Assembly: GCF_000002425.4 (NCBI RefSeq)
Contig: NC_037259.1
Span: 822,671-886,670, forward strand
Direction of reading: 5' to 3'
DNA from: Physcomitrium patens
Taxonomy: Eukaryota; Streptophyta; Bryopsida; Funariales; Funariaceae
Length of the DNA stretch: 64,000 nt
Shown here: one piece after another, positions 45,040 to 54,714 of the stretch
How positions within the stretch are numbered: position 1 is the stretch's first letter
Layout: each line of letters opens with the position of its first letter
Notes under the pieces: generated by a model
Databases searched by the model: none
Told to the model about the DNA's origin: nothing
The model's input: only the letters and a program-made list of their open reading frames with translations
Position numbers and translations under genes: made by a program

Positions 45040-46390
45040 AGACATGCTACCAAAGCATCATCCTTACGATTGTGCAATTGACCTTCAAGAAGGTGCTCAA
45101 CCACCATTTGGATCCATCTATAATTTATCTTAGAATGAGCTTGTAACTTTAAAAGAGTATATTGAAGAAAATCTGGCTAAGAATTTTATTTGACATTCCA
45201 AATTGCTAGATGGTGCTCTGATATTATTTGTGAAAAAAAAAGATGGATCTTTTCGAATGTGTGGCATTTCTCGTAGTCATAATAAAATATTGATAAAAAA
45301 TTGATATCCATTACTATTTATATCTAGTTTTTTTGATCAACTTAGCCAAGCAAAGATCTTTACAAAGATTGACCTACGATGTGCTTATAACTTGGTATGC
45401 ATTAAGGATAGAGATGAATGGAAGACAATATTTGGCACGAGATATGGATATTTTGAATACAATGTCATGTCTTTTGGACTTATGAATGCACCTGCTATAT
45501 TCTAATACTTAATGAATGACATATTTTACGAGTATCTTGATGACTTTGTTGTGATCTATTTGGTTGATATTCTAATCTTTTCCAAGAATCCAAAAGATCA
45601 CAAAAAATATATCCGCCTTATGCTGAAAAAGCTACAAAGTACTCAGCTATATGTAAAACTAGAGAAGTATGCATTTCATACACCTTAAGTCGAATTTGTT
45701 GGATATATTATTTCCAACAAAGGTCTTTGTATGGATCCAAAGAACGTATAAGTAATCATCGATTGAGCAAAGCCAAAAACTGAACGTGATGTCCAATGCT
45801 TTCTTAAATTTGTAAACTTCTACAAGATTTGTATTAGAAATTTTTTTAAGATTGTCGCTTTACTTATGCAATTGATATTCAAAGGCAAACTCGACTAGGG
45901 CCTCGAAGCAAAAAAAGCTTTTCAAAGCTTAAAAGATGCTTTTACAACAGCTCCAATTTTGATACATCTATATTTCAATAAGTCCAATTTTATGGAGACC
46001 AATGCCTTAGACTTTGCATTGGGAGCAATCTTGTCACAATATATAGAAGACAAACTTCATCCAATTGCATTTCATTCTAAAAAATTCTCAATGACAAAAA
46101 TTAACTATGAAATCCTCGATAAAAAGTTACTTGCTATCATAGATTCTTTCTAAGATTGGCGCCACTTACATGAAGGCGCCTCTCATCACGTGATTGCATA
46201 TATAGATCACAAGAATCTTAAATATCTCATGTCAACATAAGTCTTGAATTGCTGTCGAGCGCATTGGAATGTATGTTTATTACAATTTGACTTTTGCATC
46301 ACGTATCAATTTAAGAACCAACAAAAGTTATCAAATGCATTATCAAGACATTCCTACCTTGAATCAAAAGAAGGCGAGGCAGCATATGAT
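45040..46390 (+). pseudogene. Reverse transcriptase and RNase H of element C
   Basis: ALILFVKKKDGSFRMC at about 45215-45265, [13 protein letters not shown] near 45354-45393 and the catalytic box changed to YLVD at 45556-45567. FVGYIISNKGL lies near 45694 and RNase H motifs (INYEILDKKLLAIIDSF) at 46100-46153, ending ALSRHS near 46340. About ten stops. Loss of one catalytic Asp makes it inactive. Confidence 0.87.
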
Positions 46391-46450
46391 CAATAATAAG
46401 CAACCTTGTTAAAACCTCAAGAATTTCATCTTTGAGGAACCAATATAACA

Positions 46451-47580
46451 ATGCCTTTGGATTTATCATTTCTTAATCAGATTTATAAAGCCTCAAATAC
46501 AGACCCTCTTGTTCTTAATATCAAGCAACTTGCCAACAACCTTCCTGAAGAGTCTTTTAAATTCAAGCATGAAAACAACTTCTTGTTCTTTGAAGATCAT
46601 TTGTTCATTCTTGAAGAACCAACTTGTCTATACATTCTTCAAACATGTCATGACTTTCCTACAGCTAGACATTTTGGATTCAATAAGACCTTGGAACTTT
46701 TTTCTAGAGATTTTTTATAGCCTAATATGTGGAAGGACGTTAAGAAATTTGTACTATCATGTGATATTTATTCAAGGTCAAAGAACCCTCAACATCAGCC
46801 ATATGGACTTCTTCAATCCTTTCCTATTCTAGGACAACCATAGTCATCTATCTCTATGGATTTTATTATAGATCTTCCACCATCAAACTCATTTGATACT
46901 ATCTTTGTAGTTGTTGATTGATTGACTAAGATGGCACATTTTATATTTTGCAAAAAGTTAGTTATTAGTGTAGAAATAGCAAGATTCTTTATTGACAATA
47001 TGTATCATTACGACGGGTTTCCAGATGACATTATATCGGACCATGGGCCACAATTTATATCAAGGTTTTGGAAGGCACTCTTCAAGATTCTTAAAGTTGA
47101 CATCAATCTTTTCTCTACCTTCGATCCTCAAATTGATGGCCAAACAAAGTAGATCAACCAAATTCTTAAGCAATATTTGAGGTGTACCATCAACTATCAA
47201 TAAGTCGATTGGACTTCCTACTTCTTATTGGTGGAGTTTGCATATAATAATACAATTCATGCATCTATGCAACAAATGCCATTCTACTCAAACTATGGTC
47301 ATCATCTAAAGTTGGATATGATAGAGCCTTAAAAACCAACAAATCTAGCAGAAGAAGAGTTTATTATAAAGATGGCCGAACTTCAAACAACCATGAAGTT
47401 TCACCAAGAAAAGGCTCAACAATACTATATGCTACTAGCAGATGAATTGAGGAAGGAACATCTTCTATTCCAAGTTGGTGACAAAGTGTGGCTTCTTTGA
47501 TACAATATAAAAACCAACAAGTCATGTGATAAGTTGGACTATCGAAGGTTGAGACCATTTGCGATTCAAAAATAAATTAA
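46451..47580 (+). pseudogene. Integrase of element C
   Basis: The N-terminal zinc region (TARHFGFNKTLELFSRDF, then KKFVLSCDIYSRSKNPQ) is at about 46663-46795. The core begins MDFIIDLPPSNSFDTIFVVVD with the first Asp (46861), then DIISDHGPQFISRFW with the second (about 47020). The third block reads QIDGQTK-stop-INQILK, so the catalytic Glu is Lys. The C-terminal part has LLFQVGDKVWLL near 47463-47500. Confidence 0.88.
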
Positions 47581-47890
47581 TAATGTAACTTATTGCTTGG
47601 AGTTATCTTCATCCATGAAGATTCATCTAGTCTTTCATATTTTAGTTTTGAAAAGGTATAAAGAATCGAACATACTAGGTCAAAGACAACCTCCACCTCC
47701 TATAGTTGAAATCAATGATCATGTTGAATTTGAAGTAGAAGATGTATTAGATTCAAGGATAAGACATGAAAGGCTTAAATATCTGATCGATTAGCACAGA
47801 TATGATATCAATGATTATATATGGGAACTAATTGGCAACCTTGTAAATGCATAAATGAAGGTTCAAAGGTTCCATCAACAATATCCATTC
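47581..47890 (+). pseudogene. Chromodomain of element C
   Basis: After MKIHLVFHILVLKRYKE and a proline run (QPPPPIVEIND) comes VEFEVEDVLDSRIRHERLKY, then L-I-D, stop, H-R-Y-D-I-N-D-Y-I-W-E-L-I-G-N-L-V-N-A and a VQRFHQQYP tail. This is the chromodomain pattern with the aromatic cage Trp codon now a stop. Confidence 0.86.
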
Positions 47891-48049
47891 AGATTAAAAG
47901 CAGCAAAATGAAGAATAGTAGTTTGATAAGATAGCTCTACCATGACGATTCTTTGTTCTTGGCTCCATAAAAAAGGAGAGGAGGCAACCTTTGAAGAGGC
48001 AGTTTTTTCAAATGTTTAGAACATTATAAGTTACTTGTTCAAATACACA

Positions 48050-48485
48050 ACCATAGCTTGTTTATATTCTTTTGGTCTTATCTACTTTATATGATATGGA
48101 TAGACAACAGATAGATGCTTTGCCAATCATACCATCTCAATCAAGTAGCTTGCAAAGACAATTCCAAAATAAAGAGCCACCTGAATCACAAAGACGTCAA
48201 AGGATACCTAGTAATAGATTGTTGGTAATTGTGTTTGAAGTAGAACCTACCTATAAAGGATGTCTAGAAGGAGTATTTGCAAGACAATTCTACAATAAAG
48301 ATATCAAAGTTTATGCTTGGTGACAAGTAGAAGGCTTGGATCATTATCAATGGCTACAAGGGCTTATGAACCATTTACGTTGCAAAAAATAATTGGAATA
48401 TATAACAGATACCATGCAAAAGATCTTCAACTTCTTATGCATATACTAACTAGTTACAATATTGCTTCTCAGAGACCTCGAAGCT
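48050..48485 (+). pseudogene. Unassigned 3' frame of element C
   Basis: Open for 84 codons (48072-48323) and continuing in the same frame, past three stops, to the polypurine tract. It includes MDRQQIDALPIIPSQ, LLVIVFEVEPTYKG and, later, WLQGLMNHL followed by LEYITDTMQKIFNF. The later segment matches WLRG.INHLQ...EY......I.DFF in elements B and D. It lies between the chromodomain and the 3' LTR. Its product is unknown. Confidence 0.55.
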
Positions 48486-48499
48486 AGAAGAGGAAGTGA
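48486..48499 (+). other. Polypurine tract of element C
   Basis: AGAAGAGGAAGTGA directly before the 3' LTR start TGTTATAG, as expected for a plus-strand primer. Confidence 0.8.
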
Positions 48500-48809
48500 T
48501 GTTATAGACATACAACTGAAAAAGATTCCAAAAGGTTCTAGAAGGTTTGAATAGGATCTAAGAAGGCACCAAAAGATTCTAGGAGGTTCTACAAGGTTCC
48601 AAAAGGTTCTAGTGGGTTCTAAAAAGGTTCCAAAAGGTTCTAGTAGATTTTAAGAAAGTTTTAGAAGGTCATAGGACATCCTCAATCTCGACAACTGACT
48701 TCTTATGGTCTAGCCAAGACCTTCTTGCCTTATATCCACTTGTTATTCTAATGTCAACCTAACTCCATATTTTGATCTTGAATCCTTCTCTTGTATATAG
48801 TCTTTAACA
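48500..48809 (+). repeat. 3' LTR of element C
   Basis: 310 bp with TGTTA...TAACA termini. It contains a run of short imperfect repeats of AAAGGTTCTAG and GGTTCTA type at about 48529-48660, partly lost from the 5' LTR. Followed by AAGGC. Confidence 0.85.
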
Positions 48810-48814
48810 AAGGC

Positions 48815-49988
48815 TTGTGGTCTAAGCCTTGAAGTAGTAGGATTCTTCTATAGTGGCTTCACAAAAGAAAAAAATAATAATTTAGGAATAATTTTTGTAG
48901 CCACATGACATATCTAAAAGAATTTGAAGAAATTTTGTTAGTAATTTTTAAAGAAGATATTATCTATCTATATCTACTTTTATTTATTGAAATGAAATAA
49001 ATAATAATTAAATAAAATTTAAAGGAATAAAATTAATTTAATATGACTTAAAAAATAAGAAAAAAATATTAAAGACAAGCTTATAGACAAAGGAAGTCTA
49101 TTTTGTATTAAAAAATAGACTTGAACTTTCAATAAATATATTATTACAAAAGCTTCTAAATTAAATTTGGATTTAAGAGAAACAAATTGATTATTCAACT
49201 GAAGCATTATATAAGACATTCTATTTTTAAAATATATATATATTACTATTATTATTATATTATATTAAATATTTAAAAACAAATCTTATGAATAAATCCA
49301 ATGTTCTTTTCAAGAAGAGTCAAAAAATATTCCAAAATATACAAAATATATAATTTGTTTAAAAAAATATTCAAATAAATTGAAAATATTATTATTATTT
49401 ATAAATCAATTATCAACTTAATATTACCTTGATTTAGTTGTGATTTTTTATTTTTTTATTGATATATCTAAAATCAGAAATGATGTATTCATAAATATAC
49501 AATTGCTAAAAATGTAGTAATAAATAAAATTATTTAAAGTATATTTTTACTGAAAATATTAAAAGATAAAACTTAATTATACTAAAAATATTATAATTAT
49601 CTAAATGTGAATTTATTACAGAAATGATAAATCATATTATGGAACAAAATTAAAACATATACATCAACATCATAGCAATATTTTTGGAAAATATTATTAA
49701 ATTTTTTGAATTTCTTTTTTATTCTTTTTCTTTTTACTCTTATTAGTATTCACAATAAAAATTAAAATAAATTTATTTTCACAAAATATTAATAAATTTA
49801 AATATTATTTTTGATAATTATAATAATTTTAACATGTATTATGTCTTTTTTTTCTTTTCTTTTTGATCAAAGAAATGTTGATTTGGTTTTTTGTATTACT
49901 AATAAGTATTGGTTAGATGAAGTTTTCAAGATTTTTTATTTTATTTTAATGTTTGCATTTTAAAAAAGAATATCAAAAAAAATGTGAC

Positions 49989-50020
<32 letters not shown>

Positions 50021-50021
50021 C
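48815..50021. other. AT-rich intergenic stretch
   Basis: No gene recognised. It ends in a (TA)n tract (49988-50010) followed by (GT)n, directly next to the MITE-like copy at 50022. Confidence 0.6.
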
Positions 50022-50068
50022 AAATAGACTTTGGCTTTTACTAAATTGACCCAACCATGCTAACCATC

Positions 50069-50112
<44 letters not shown>

Positions 50113-50226
50113 ACATTTATTTCTCCACTATTGGATCCAAAATCAATGAAAACCAACCACATTCATCATGATTGCCATATTCTTCATCATAAATAGGTAA
50201 ATTTAGTAAAAATCCAAGTCTATTTA
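50022..50226 (+). mobile_element. MITE-like element, copy 1
   Basis: About 205 bp with long terminal inverted repeats: AAATAGACTTTGGCTTTTAC at the left and the complement of AAATAGACTTGGATTTTTAC at the right (ends at 50226). The interior carries a (TA)n tract (50077-50110). The 50115-50200 part is the reverse complement of 50390-50490 in copy 2. No transposase, so non-autonomous. Confidence 0.7.
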
Positions 50227-50235
50227 ATATTTTTT

Positions 50236-50238
50236 TTC

Positions 50239-50281
<43 letters not shown>

Positions 50282-50282
50282 A
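50236..50282. repeat. Compound (CT)n-(TA)n microsatellite
   Basis: (CT)n from about 50239 to 50260 followed by (AT)n to 50282, between the two inverted MITE-like copies. Confidence 0.9.
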
Positions 50283-50363
50283 TTTTAGAAACCTTGTAAA
50301 AAATAAAAGTATCAAAGCAAAGATGTATGTATGTATGTATATATATATATATATAAGATAATG

Positions 50364-50556
50364 TTAAATAGATCCATATTTTATCTAAATAGATCCACCA
50401 TTGATGAAGAAAATGGTAATCATGATGAATATGATTGGTTCTTATTAGTTGCAGATCCAAATAGTGGAAAAATGAATCTAGAGATCCTTTTTCTTTTTAT
50501 TTTTTATGATAGTTAAAATAGGTGGATTGATATAATAAAGCCTTGGGTCTATTTAA
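50364..50556 (-). mobile_element. MITE-like element, copy 2, inverted relative to copy 1
   Basis: About 193 bp, beginning TTAAATAGATCCA and ending TGGGTCTATTTAA, an inverted terminal repeat. Its middle (for example GGTAATCATGATGAATATGA near 50415) matches the complement of copy 1 (50155-50180). It sits at the end of a (TA)n tract (50338-50355). The frame 50331-50516 is not a gene but crosses this element. Confidence 0.7.
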
Positions 50557-51225
50557 TATATATTTGTATGTTCTAAAATAAATTAATTTTATAATTAAAA
50601 TTTAAAAATATATTAATATAAAATACAATTATATATAGAAATAAATGATATTATATTTATTTTTCTATTTTTATTTTATTTTATGATATAGAATCAAAGA
50701 CCAAAACATTATTCACTTAAATTATGATTTTTTCAAGATTTTAACAAATGATTTGCTTATATTTGAATCATTTTATTTAAAATTGAAATATCACATCAAA
50801 TGTAAAGTATATCCATAACTAAAAACTAATAAATACTACATTAAGGATTATCATTTCTTAATCATAGAATAAAAATTTAAAAACATAATTCTTATTGTGT
50901 TTAATTATTTGAAACAAACTATCATGTATGTCACGAGCAATGAAATAATGAATTCTACAATTATAATAAGAAAAATTATTTAAAGAACAAAACATCTAAA
51001 TTGTATTGATTTCTGTAGAAGAATGGTACACTTGGTTTGAAAGTGTAAAAATAAATTCACCATATATCTTTATAAATATAGTTTTCTACATAAGTATTTA
51101 AATTTTCTTCAGACGGAGCAAATTATTGTAATACTTTTTTGAAAGATCTATTGGCATTGCATTGTAAAACACAACAAACGCTAGAAAAGAAAAAAGGAAA
51201 AAAATACTTTTGGGAGAAGGATGAA
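50557..51225. other. AT-rich intergenic stretch before the kinase gene
   Basis: No gene recognised. Composition changes sharply to GC-rich at about 51230, where the kinase promoter and leader begin. Confidence 0.6.
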
Positions 51226-51229
51226 AGTA

Positions 51230-52599
51230 AAAGGTGGAGGGATCCGTCCCCGTGATTACGGGCCCCTTGTTTTCAGGGGGGCACCCGTCCCGTCACCAAC
51301 GGGTGGAGCACCAGCATGGCATGATGCATCGCCACGTAGGCCCCGAGACTATATCCTACGTGGACCCTACCCAAAACCGACCCGAGGTTAAACTCAGGTG
51401 CAAAAGACACGTGTATCAATCCTATTCCCGTTAACCTAATTCCATCACCGCGTCCTTTCCCCCATCGCCGCGGCGATGGTGGGAGAGTCCGAGACCGCCC
51501 TCGCGCTTGATGAGCTCTACCGAATGCGGTCGATGGGGTCCTTCGAGTGAGAGCACATGAGCAGAAGAAGAAGTAGCTCAGCTGCTTCTGTGGTGGGTTG
51601 ATTTAAAAAACTACACGGGGAGGGTGGGGGGAAAGAGAGGGAAAAGTAGTAAGGTGGGGCTGCTATTTGGGGAAGAGGTGATGCAAGCCACCAGTGAGGC
51701 GATGGCGGAGAAGAGGTCTGCGTCGCCTCGACGAAGTCAGAGACGTGAGCGAGGAGGAGAGAGGGTGAGAGAGAGCGTAATGGACAGCAGTACAGGATGA
51801 ACAGCTGGGTTACAACTAGGGGGCTCAGATCTACTGGCGAACAAGGGCTGAATCACCAACAAGTAGCCCAAGTTAGCAAGCGATGGGTCTGGCCGGCGGG
51901 ATTGAAGCAGATCCACCCTGGATAAAACATGCAGGGTGGGGGTGGGGCTGCTGAGTGGAATTCAAAACACGAGATGGAGTTGATATGAAAAATCGGCAAC
52001 GCGGAGTTCGTGGTGTGCTGTCCCAGAAAATCGTTCTCATCGCGTTCGACTTCGAAAGCCATCGTCGTCGATATCTCACGTACGTTGTGCATGAGTGTTG
52101 TCACGACTTTCATCGCTTGAGAGAGACGGATCTGAGCTGCGCGGGTGTGACGGACTAGGCTAATCTTGTCGAGCTTCCATCCTCGTGTGGTAGGTTGGGG
52201 AGGAGGAGGAGGAAGGGCCCGGTGTGGTTGTGAGTCTGGTGAGGGGAAAACATCTCCAGGCGGTAGTAATCGAGCTCCATAGGCACGTAGGTGTGTAGAA
52301 GGTTACCATCTCAGGAGAGGCTTTAGATTTGCAGTCGTGGTTTTGCAGCTCCATGCGCAAGCAGGGATGAGATTTTATGACCGTGGTTGAGTCGAGTCCA
52401 GGGGGATTCGGCTTTCGGGTGCTCCTTGTAAGGGGTTTGAATTGTTTGGATGCTGGTGAAAACCCAGGAGGAGCAGGTCATGCGGAGAGGCTGAGGCCAG
52501 GGAGGCTTGAAACTTTAGATGTGTGGATTCCATGTAGACAGGCGGGTGAGAGTTGGGGAGAGCCTGGCACGCAGAGCTGGGTACAGAACAATTTTCTGA
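51230..52599 (+). promoter_or_regulatory. Promoter and leader region of the kinase gene with ACGT-core boxes
   Basis: GC-rich region up to the kinase ATG. Three ACGT-core boxes lie within about 85 bp: GCCACGTAGG (51331-51340), CCTACGTGG (51355-51363) and the palindrome ACACGTGT (51407-51414). Such G-box/ABRE-type sites bind bZIP or bHLH factors and are common in ABA- and light-responsive plant promoters. Whether they act here is inference. The first transcribed base is not visible. No lectin or receptor domain is encoded in this stretch. Confidence 0.45.
51476..51550 (+). CDS. Possible upstream short ORF (24 codons) in the kinase leader
   Basis: ATG in a good context (GCGGCGATGG), coding for 24 residues starting MVGESETALALDELY and ending in Phe-Glu before TGA. 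If the transcript starts upstream, this would be read before the kinase and could lower its translation. It could also be a first coding exon of another isoform. No family recognised. Confidence 0.3.
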   Translation: MVGESETALALDELYRMRSMGSFE

Positions 52600-54015
52600 A
52601 TGACTAAAGCGTTGAGGTATTTGTGCTGTGGGGCAAAATGTCTCGGGGCTTCTACCAAGCCCGAGAAGGAGACGACTTCGAAGAAAGTTGTCAAGGGCTC
52701 GAAATCCAAGAAGCGTGGCAGCGTTTTAGTGCAGAAGCCCGCGGACACGACGTTCTACGGGCCGCGAATCTTCACATTCAGGGAGTTGTCGACGGCGACG
52801 AAGCAGTTCAGCGCGGAAGAGGTCCTCGGTCGGGGTGCCTTCGGGAGCGTATTCAAGGGGACATTGAAGGATGGATCAATAGTTGCAGTGAAGCAGATCG
52901 CGCACGATTCCAACCAAGGAGAGCGGGAGTTCCTGGCCGAGGTTTCTATCATTAGCCGCATTCGTCACCAAAACCTTGTGCAACTTCAGGGATGGTGCCA
53001 CGAGAAGGGCAACCTTCTCCTGGTCTACGACTACATGCCCAATGGCTCTCTCGACAAGCTCCTCGAAGGGAACAATGCCAACGCGAAGCTGGCGGGATGG
53101 GATTTGCGGCACTCTGTTTTGCGAGGAGTGGCGTGTGCATTGTCGTACCTTCACGAAGAATGCCAACAATGTGTGCTACACCGCGACGTGAAACCCAGCA
53201 ATGTATTACTGGACGAGAATTTCAGCCCACATCTCGCTGACTTTGGACTCGCCCGCCTGATTCATCACACTACCGACAACGTGCAGACGACAATCATCGC
53301 CGGAACACGGGGCTACTTAGCTCCGGAGCTCGCACAAGTAGGCAAAGCTTCAACGAAATCCGACGTGTTTAGTTTTGGCGTGTTGGCTTTGGAAGTTGCG
53401 ACGGGCCGCAAAGCGCTTGAGAAGACCCAGTCGGAGAAGCAAGCTGTGAGTCTGGTAGACCTTGTGTGGCGAGCGCACGAGCAGCACAAGCTTCTGTCTA
53501 TGGCGGATCCGAAGCTCGAAGGCGCATACGACCCCGAGAAAATGAACAAATTACTCCAGATGGGATTGTTCTGTTGCCACCCCAATCCCGAAGCCCGCCC
53601 TCCCATGAACTACATCCGCCAGTGGTTCATTCAAGAGGTTCCACTCCCCGATCTTCCCCCAGTCAAACCCCGCGTCAACTACGTCCTCACCTCGCCATCG
53701 CCCCCCAAGCTCGCGCTTCCGGCCCCCGAGGCCAAGCTCGCCATCGCAGGCCCCGAGGCGAAGCTCGCGCTTCCGGCCCCCGAGGCCACGCTCGCTATCG
53801 AAGGTCCCCAGAAGAGCAGTAGCACCCCAAGCAAATCTCCAAGCCCTACTGACAACCGCAGCCCGGCACCGAAGAGTCCCATTCCTCGAAGCCCCACAAC
53901 CCCGAGCCCGATCACCTCGAAGGAGCACACAAAATCGAACGGCGCCAGCCCGCAACCTCAAACGACGCCACAAACTCAACCGACGCAACCAAGCTCTGCT
54001 ACTAACGGTAATTAG
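52600..54015 (+). CDS. Cytoplasmic receptor-like kinase related to lectin-type RLKs
   Basis: Intronless Ser/Thr kinase gene, 471 aa. The codon just before ATG is TGA, so the start is firm. There is no signal peptide, lectin domain or membrane helix. Cysteines at 9, 10 and 14 could be acylated and hold it at the membrane (inference). Kinase domain about residues 70-345: glycine loop GRGAFGSV (77-84), VAVK Lys98, alpha-C Glu114, HRDVKPSN from 194, DFG 214-216, APE 241-243; all catalytic residues present, so probably active. The lead-in FTFRELSTATKQF and GWCHEKGNLLLVYDYMPNGS resemble L-type lectin receptor kinases. The tail (346-471) is Pro/Ser/Thr-rich with an 18-residue tandem repeat. Substrates unknown. 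Confidence 0.93.
   Translation: MTKALRYLCCGAKCLGASTKPEKETTSKKVVKGSKSKKRGSVLVQKPADTTFYGPRIFTFRELSTATKQFSAEEVLGRGAFGSVFKGTLKDGSIVAVKQIAHDSNQGEREFLAEVSIISRIRHQNLVQLQGWCHEKGNLLLVYDYMPNGSLDKLLEGNNANAKLAGWDLRHSVLRGVACALSYLHEECQQCVLHRDVKPSNVLLDENFSPHLADFGLARLIHHTTDNVQTTIIAGTRGYLAPELAQVGKASTKSDVFSFGVLALEVATGRKALEKTQSEKQAVSLVDLVWRAHEQHKLLSMADPKLEGAYDPEKMNKLLQMGLFCCHPNPEARPPMNYIRQWFIQEVPLPDLPPVKPRVNYVLTSPSPPKLALPAPEAKLAIAGPEAKLALPAPEATLAIEGPQKSSSTPSKSPSPTDNRSPAPKSPIPRSPTTPSPITSKEHTKSNGASPQPQTTPQTQPTQPSSATNGN
53707..53814 (+). repeat. 54-bp tandem duplication in the kinase C-terminal tail
   Basis: Two adjacent 54-bp units (53707-53760, 53761-53814), identical over their first 28 bases. They code for two copies of an 18-residue unit of the form KLALPAPEAKLAIAGPEA. 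The length is a multiple of three, so the frame is kept. Confidence 0.9.
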
Positions 54016-54229
54016 ATTATTTCATATCGCAATCTGCACTGGGAAATTCTTGTGCTGTGGGCTGATTAGTACTGGTTACGGGTTCGGAGGGTTACAGAAC
54101 TACAATTAAGTCGCTTCACAGGAACCCTGTAATCTATTTAACTTCATTCCCGTCACTATATTTCATTTAGGGTTTCAAATGAGTATATAGTCGAGTAAGC
54201 TTCTGATTGTTGGGCAACAGACATTCTCA
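54016..54229 (+). other. Probable 3' untranslated region of the kinase gene
   Basis: No clear AATAAA close by; the first is at 54709-54714 after the next GC-rich block, so the transcript may extend across it. Confidence 0.35.
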
Positions 54230-54714
54230 CTTCTTCTGCTCGTCGCGGATGTTGCCCTCTCCCATCAATCACCGCGTGTGAACCAATATTTTTTCTCGTG
54301 TAACTCATATGGTTTCTTTCTCCAACGAATTCGTTCCCGGGTAGTAATCTACAGACGATCTGCTTTGAAGTGGGCAATCGCTTCACTTCAGTTGGGTCTT
54401 TCTCTCTGTTTTCCGGGTCACAGGATCCGCATCGTGGTCCGTCCCCGCCGTGAATTCGATCGGTCCACGCATTCTCGTGGGAGGGATCGGGCAATCCGGT
54501 TGTGGGTTTATGACGGATCCGCGATCATGGAGCGTATCGATTGGATTTTTGCGGGTCGCGAGTGCGCGAGGGGCTCGCTCGCTCGCCGGTGGAGCGAGGC
54601 TTGCGCCCCTCAGACGGCGAGAGCTTCAATGGGCGGGCTTCCATGCCCGTGGCACCTCCTCGGCAGTTAGGGTTTTGGTAGTTGTTTGGATGCAACTTTC
54701 CATGTACAAATAAA
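54230..54714. other. GC-rich block downstream of the kinase, no recognised gene
   Basis: GC-rich and open on both strands (for example + 54278-54670, + 54450-54713), with no recognisable motif. It may be part of the kinase 3' untranslated region, a non-coding transcript or an unknown small gene. AATAAA at 54709-54714. Confidence 0.3.

Larger units (their letters stand above)
36534..48809 (+). mobile_element. Element C: chromovirus-type Ty3/gypsy retrotransposon
   Basis: A + strand element bounded by related direct repeats (36534-36772 and 48500-48809) and a perfect 5-bp target duplication, AAGGC, at 36529-36533 and 48810-48814. Order: LTR, primer site, conserved leader block, gag (split by element D), protease, reverse transcriptase, RNase H, integrase, chromodomain, an unassigned 3' frame, polypurine tract, LTR. 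Its own length without D and one target-duplication copy is about 5.9 kb, normal for the class. Every gene is broken by stops. Confidence 0.92.

Noticed and set aside
48529..48660. Repeat array that could suggest CRISPR
   Set aside because: Units are contiguous, very short and lack spacers; the sequence is a retrotransposon LTR in eukaryotic DNA.
54665..54678. Telomere-like TTAGGGTTTT sequence
   Set aside because: Only one unit; no tandem array, so not an interstitial telomere.
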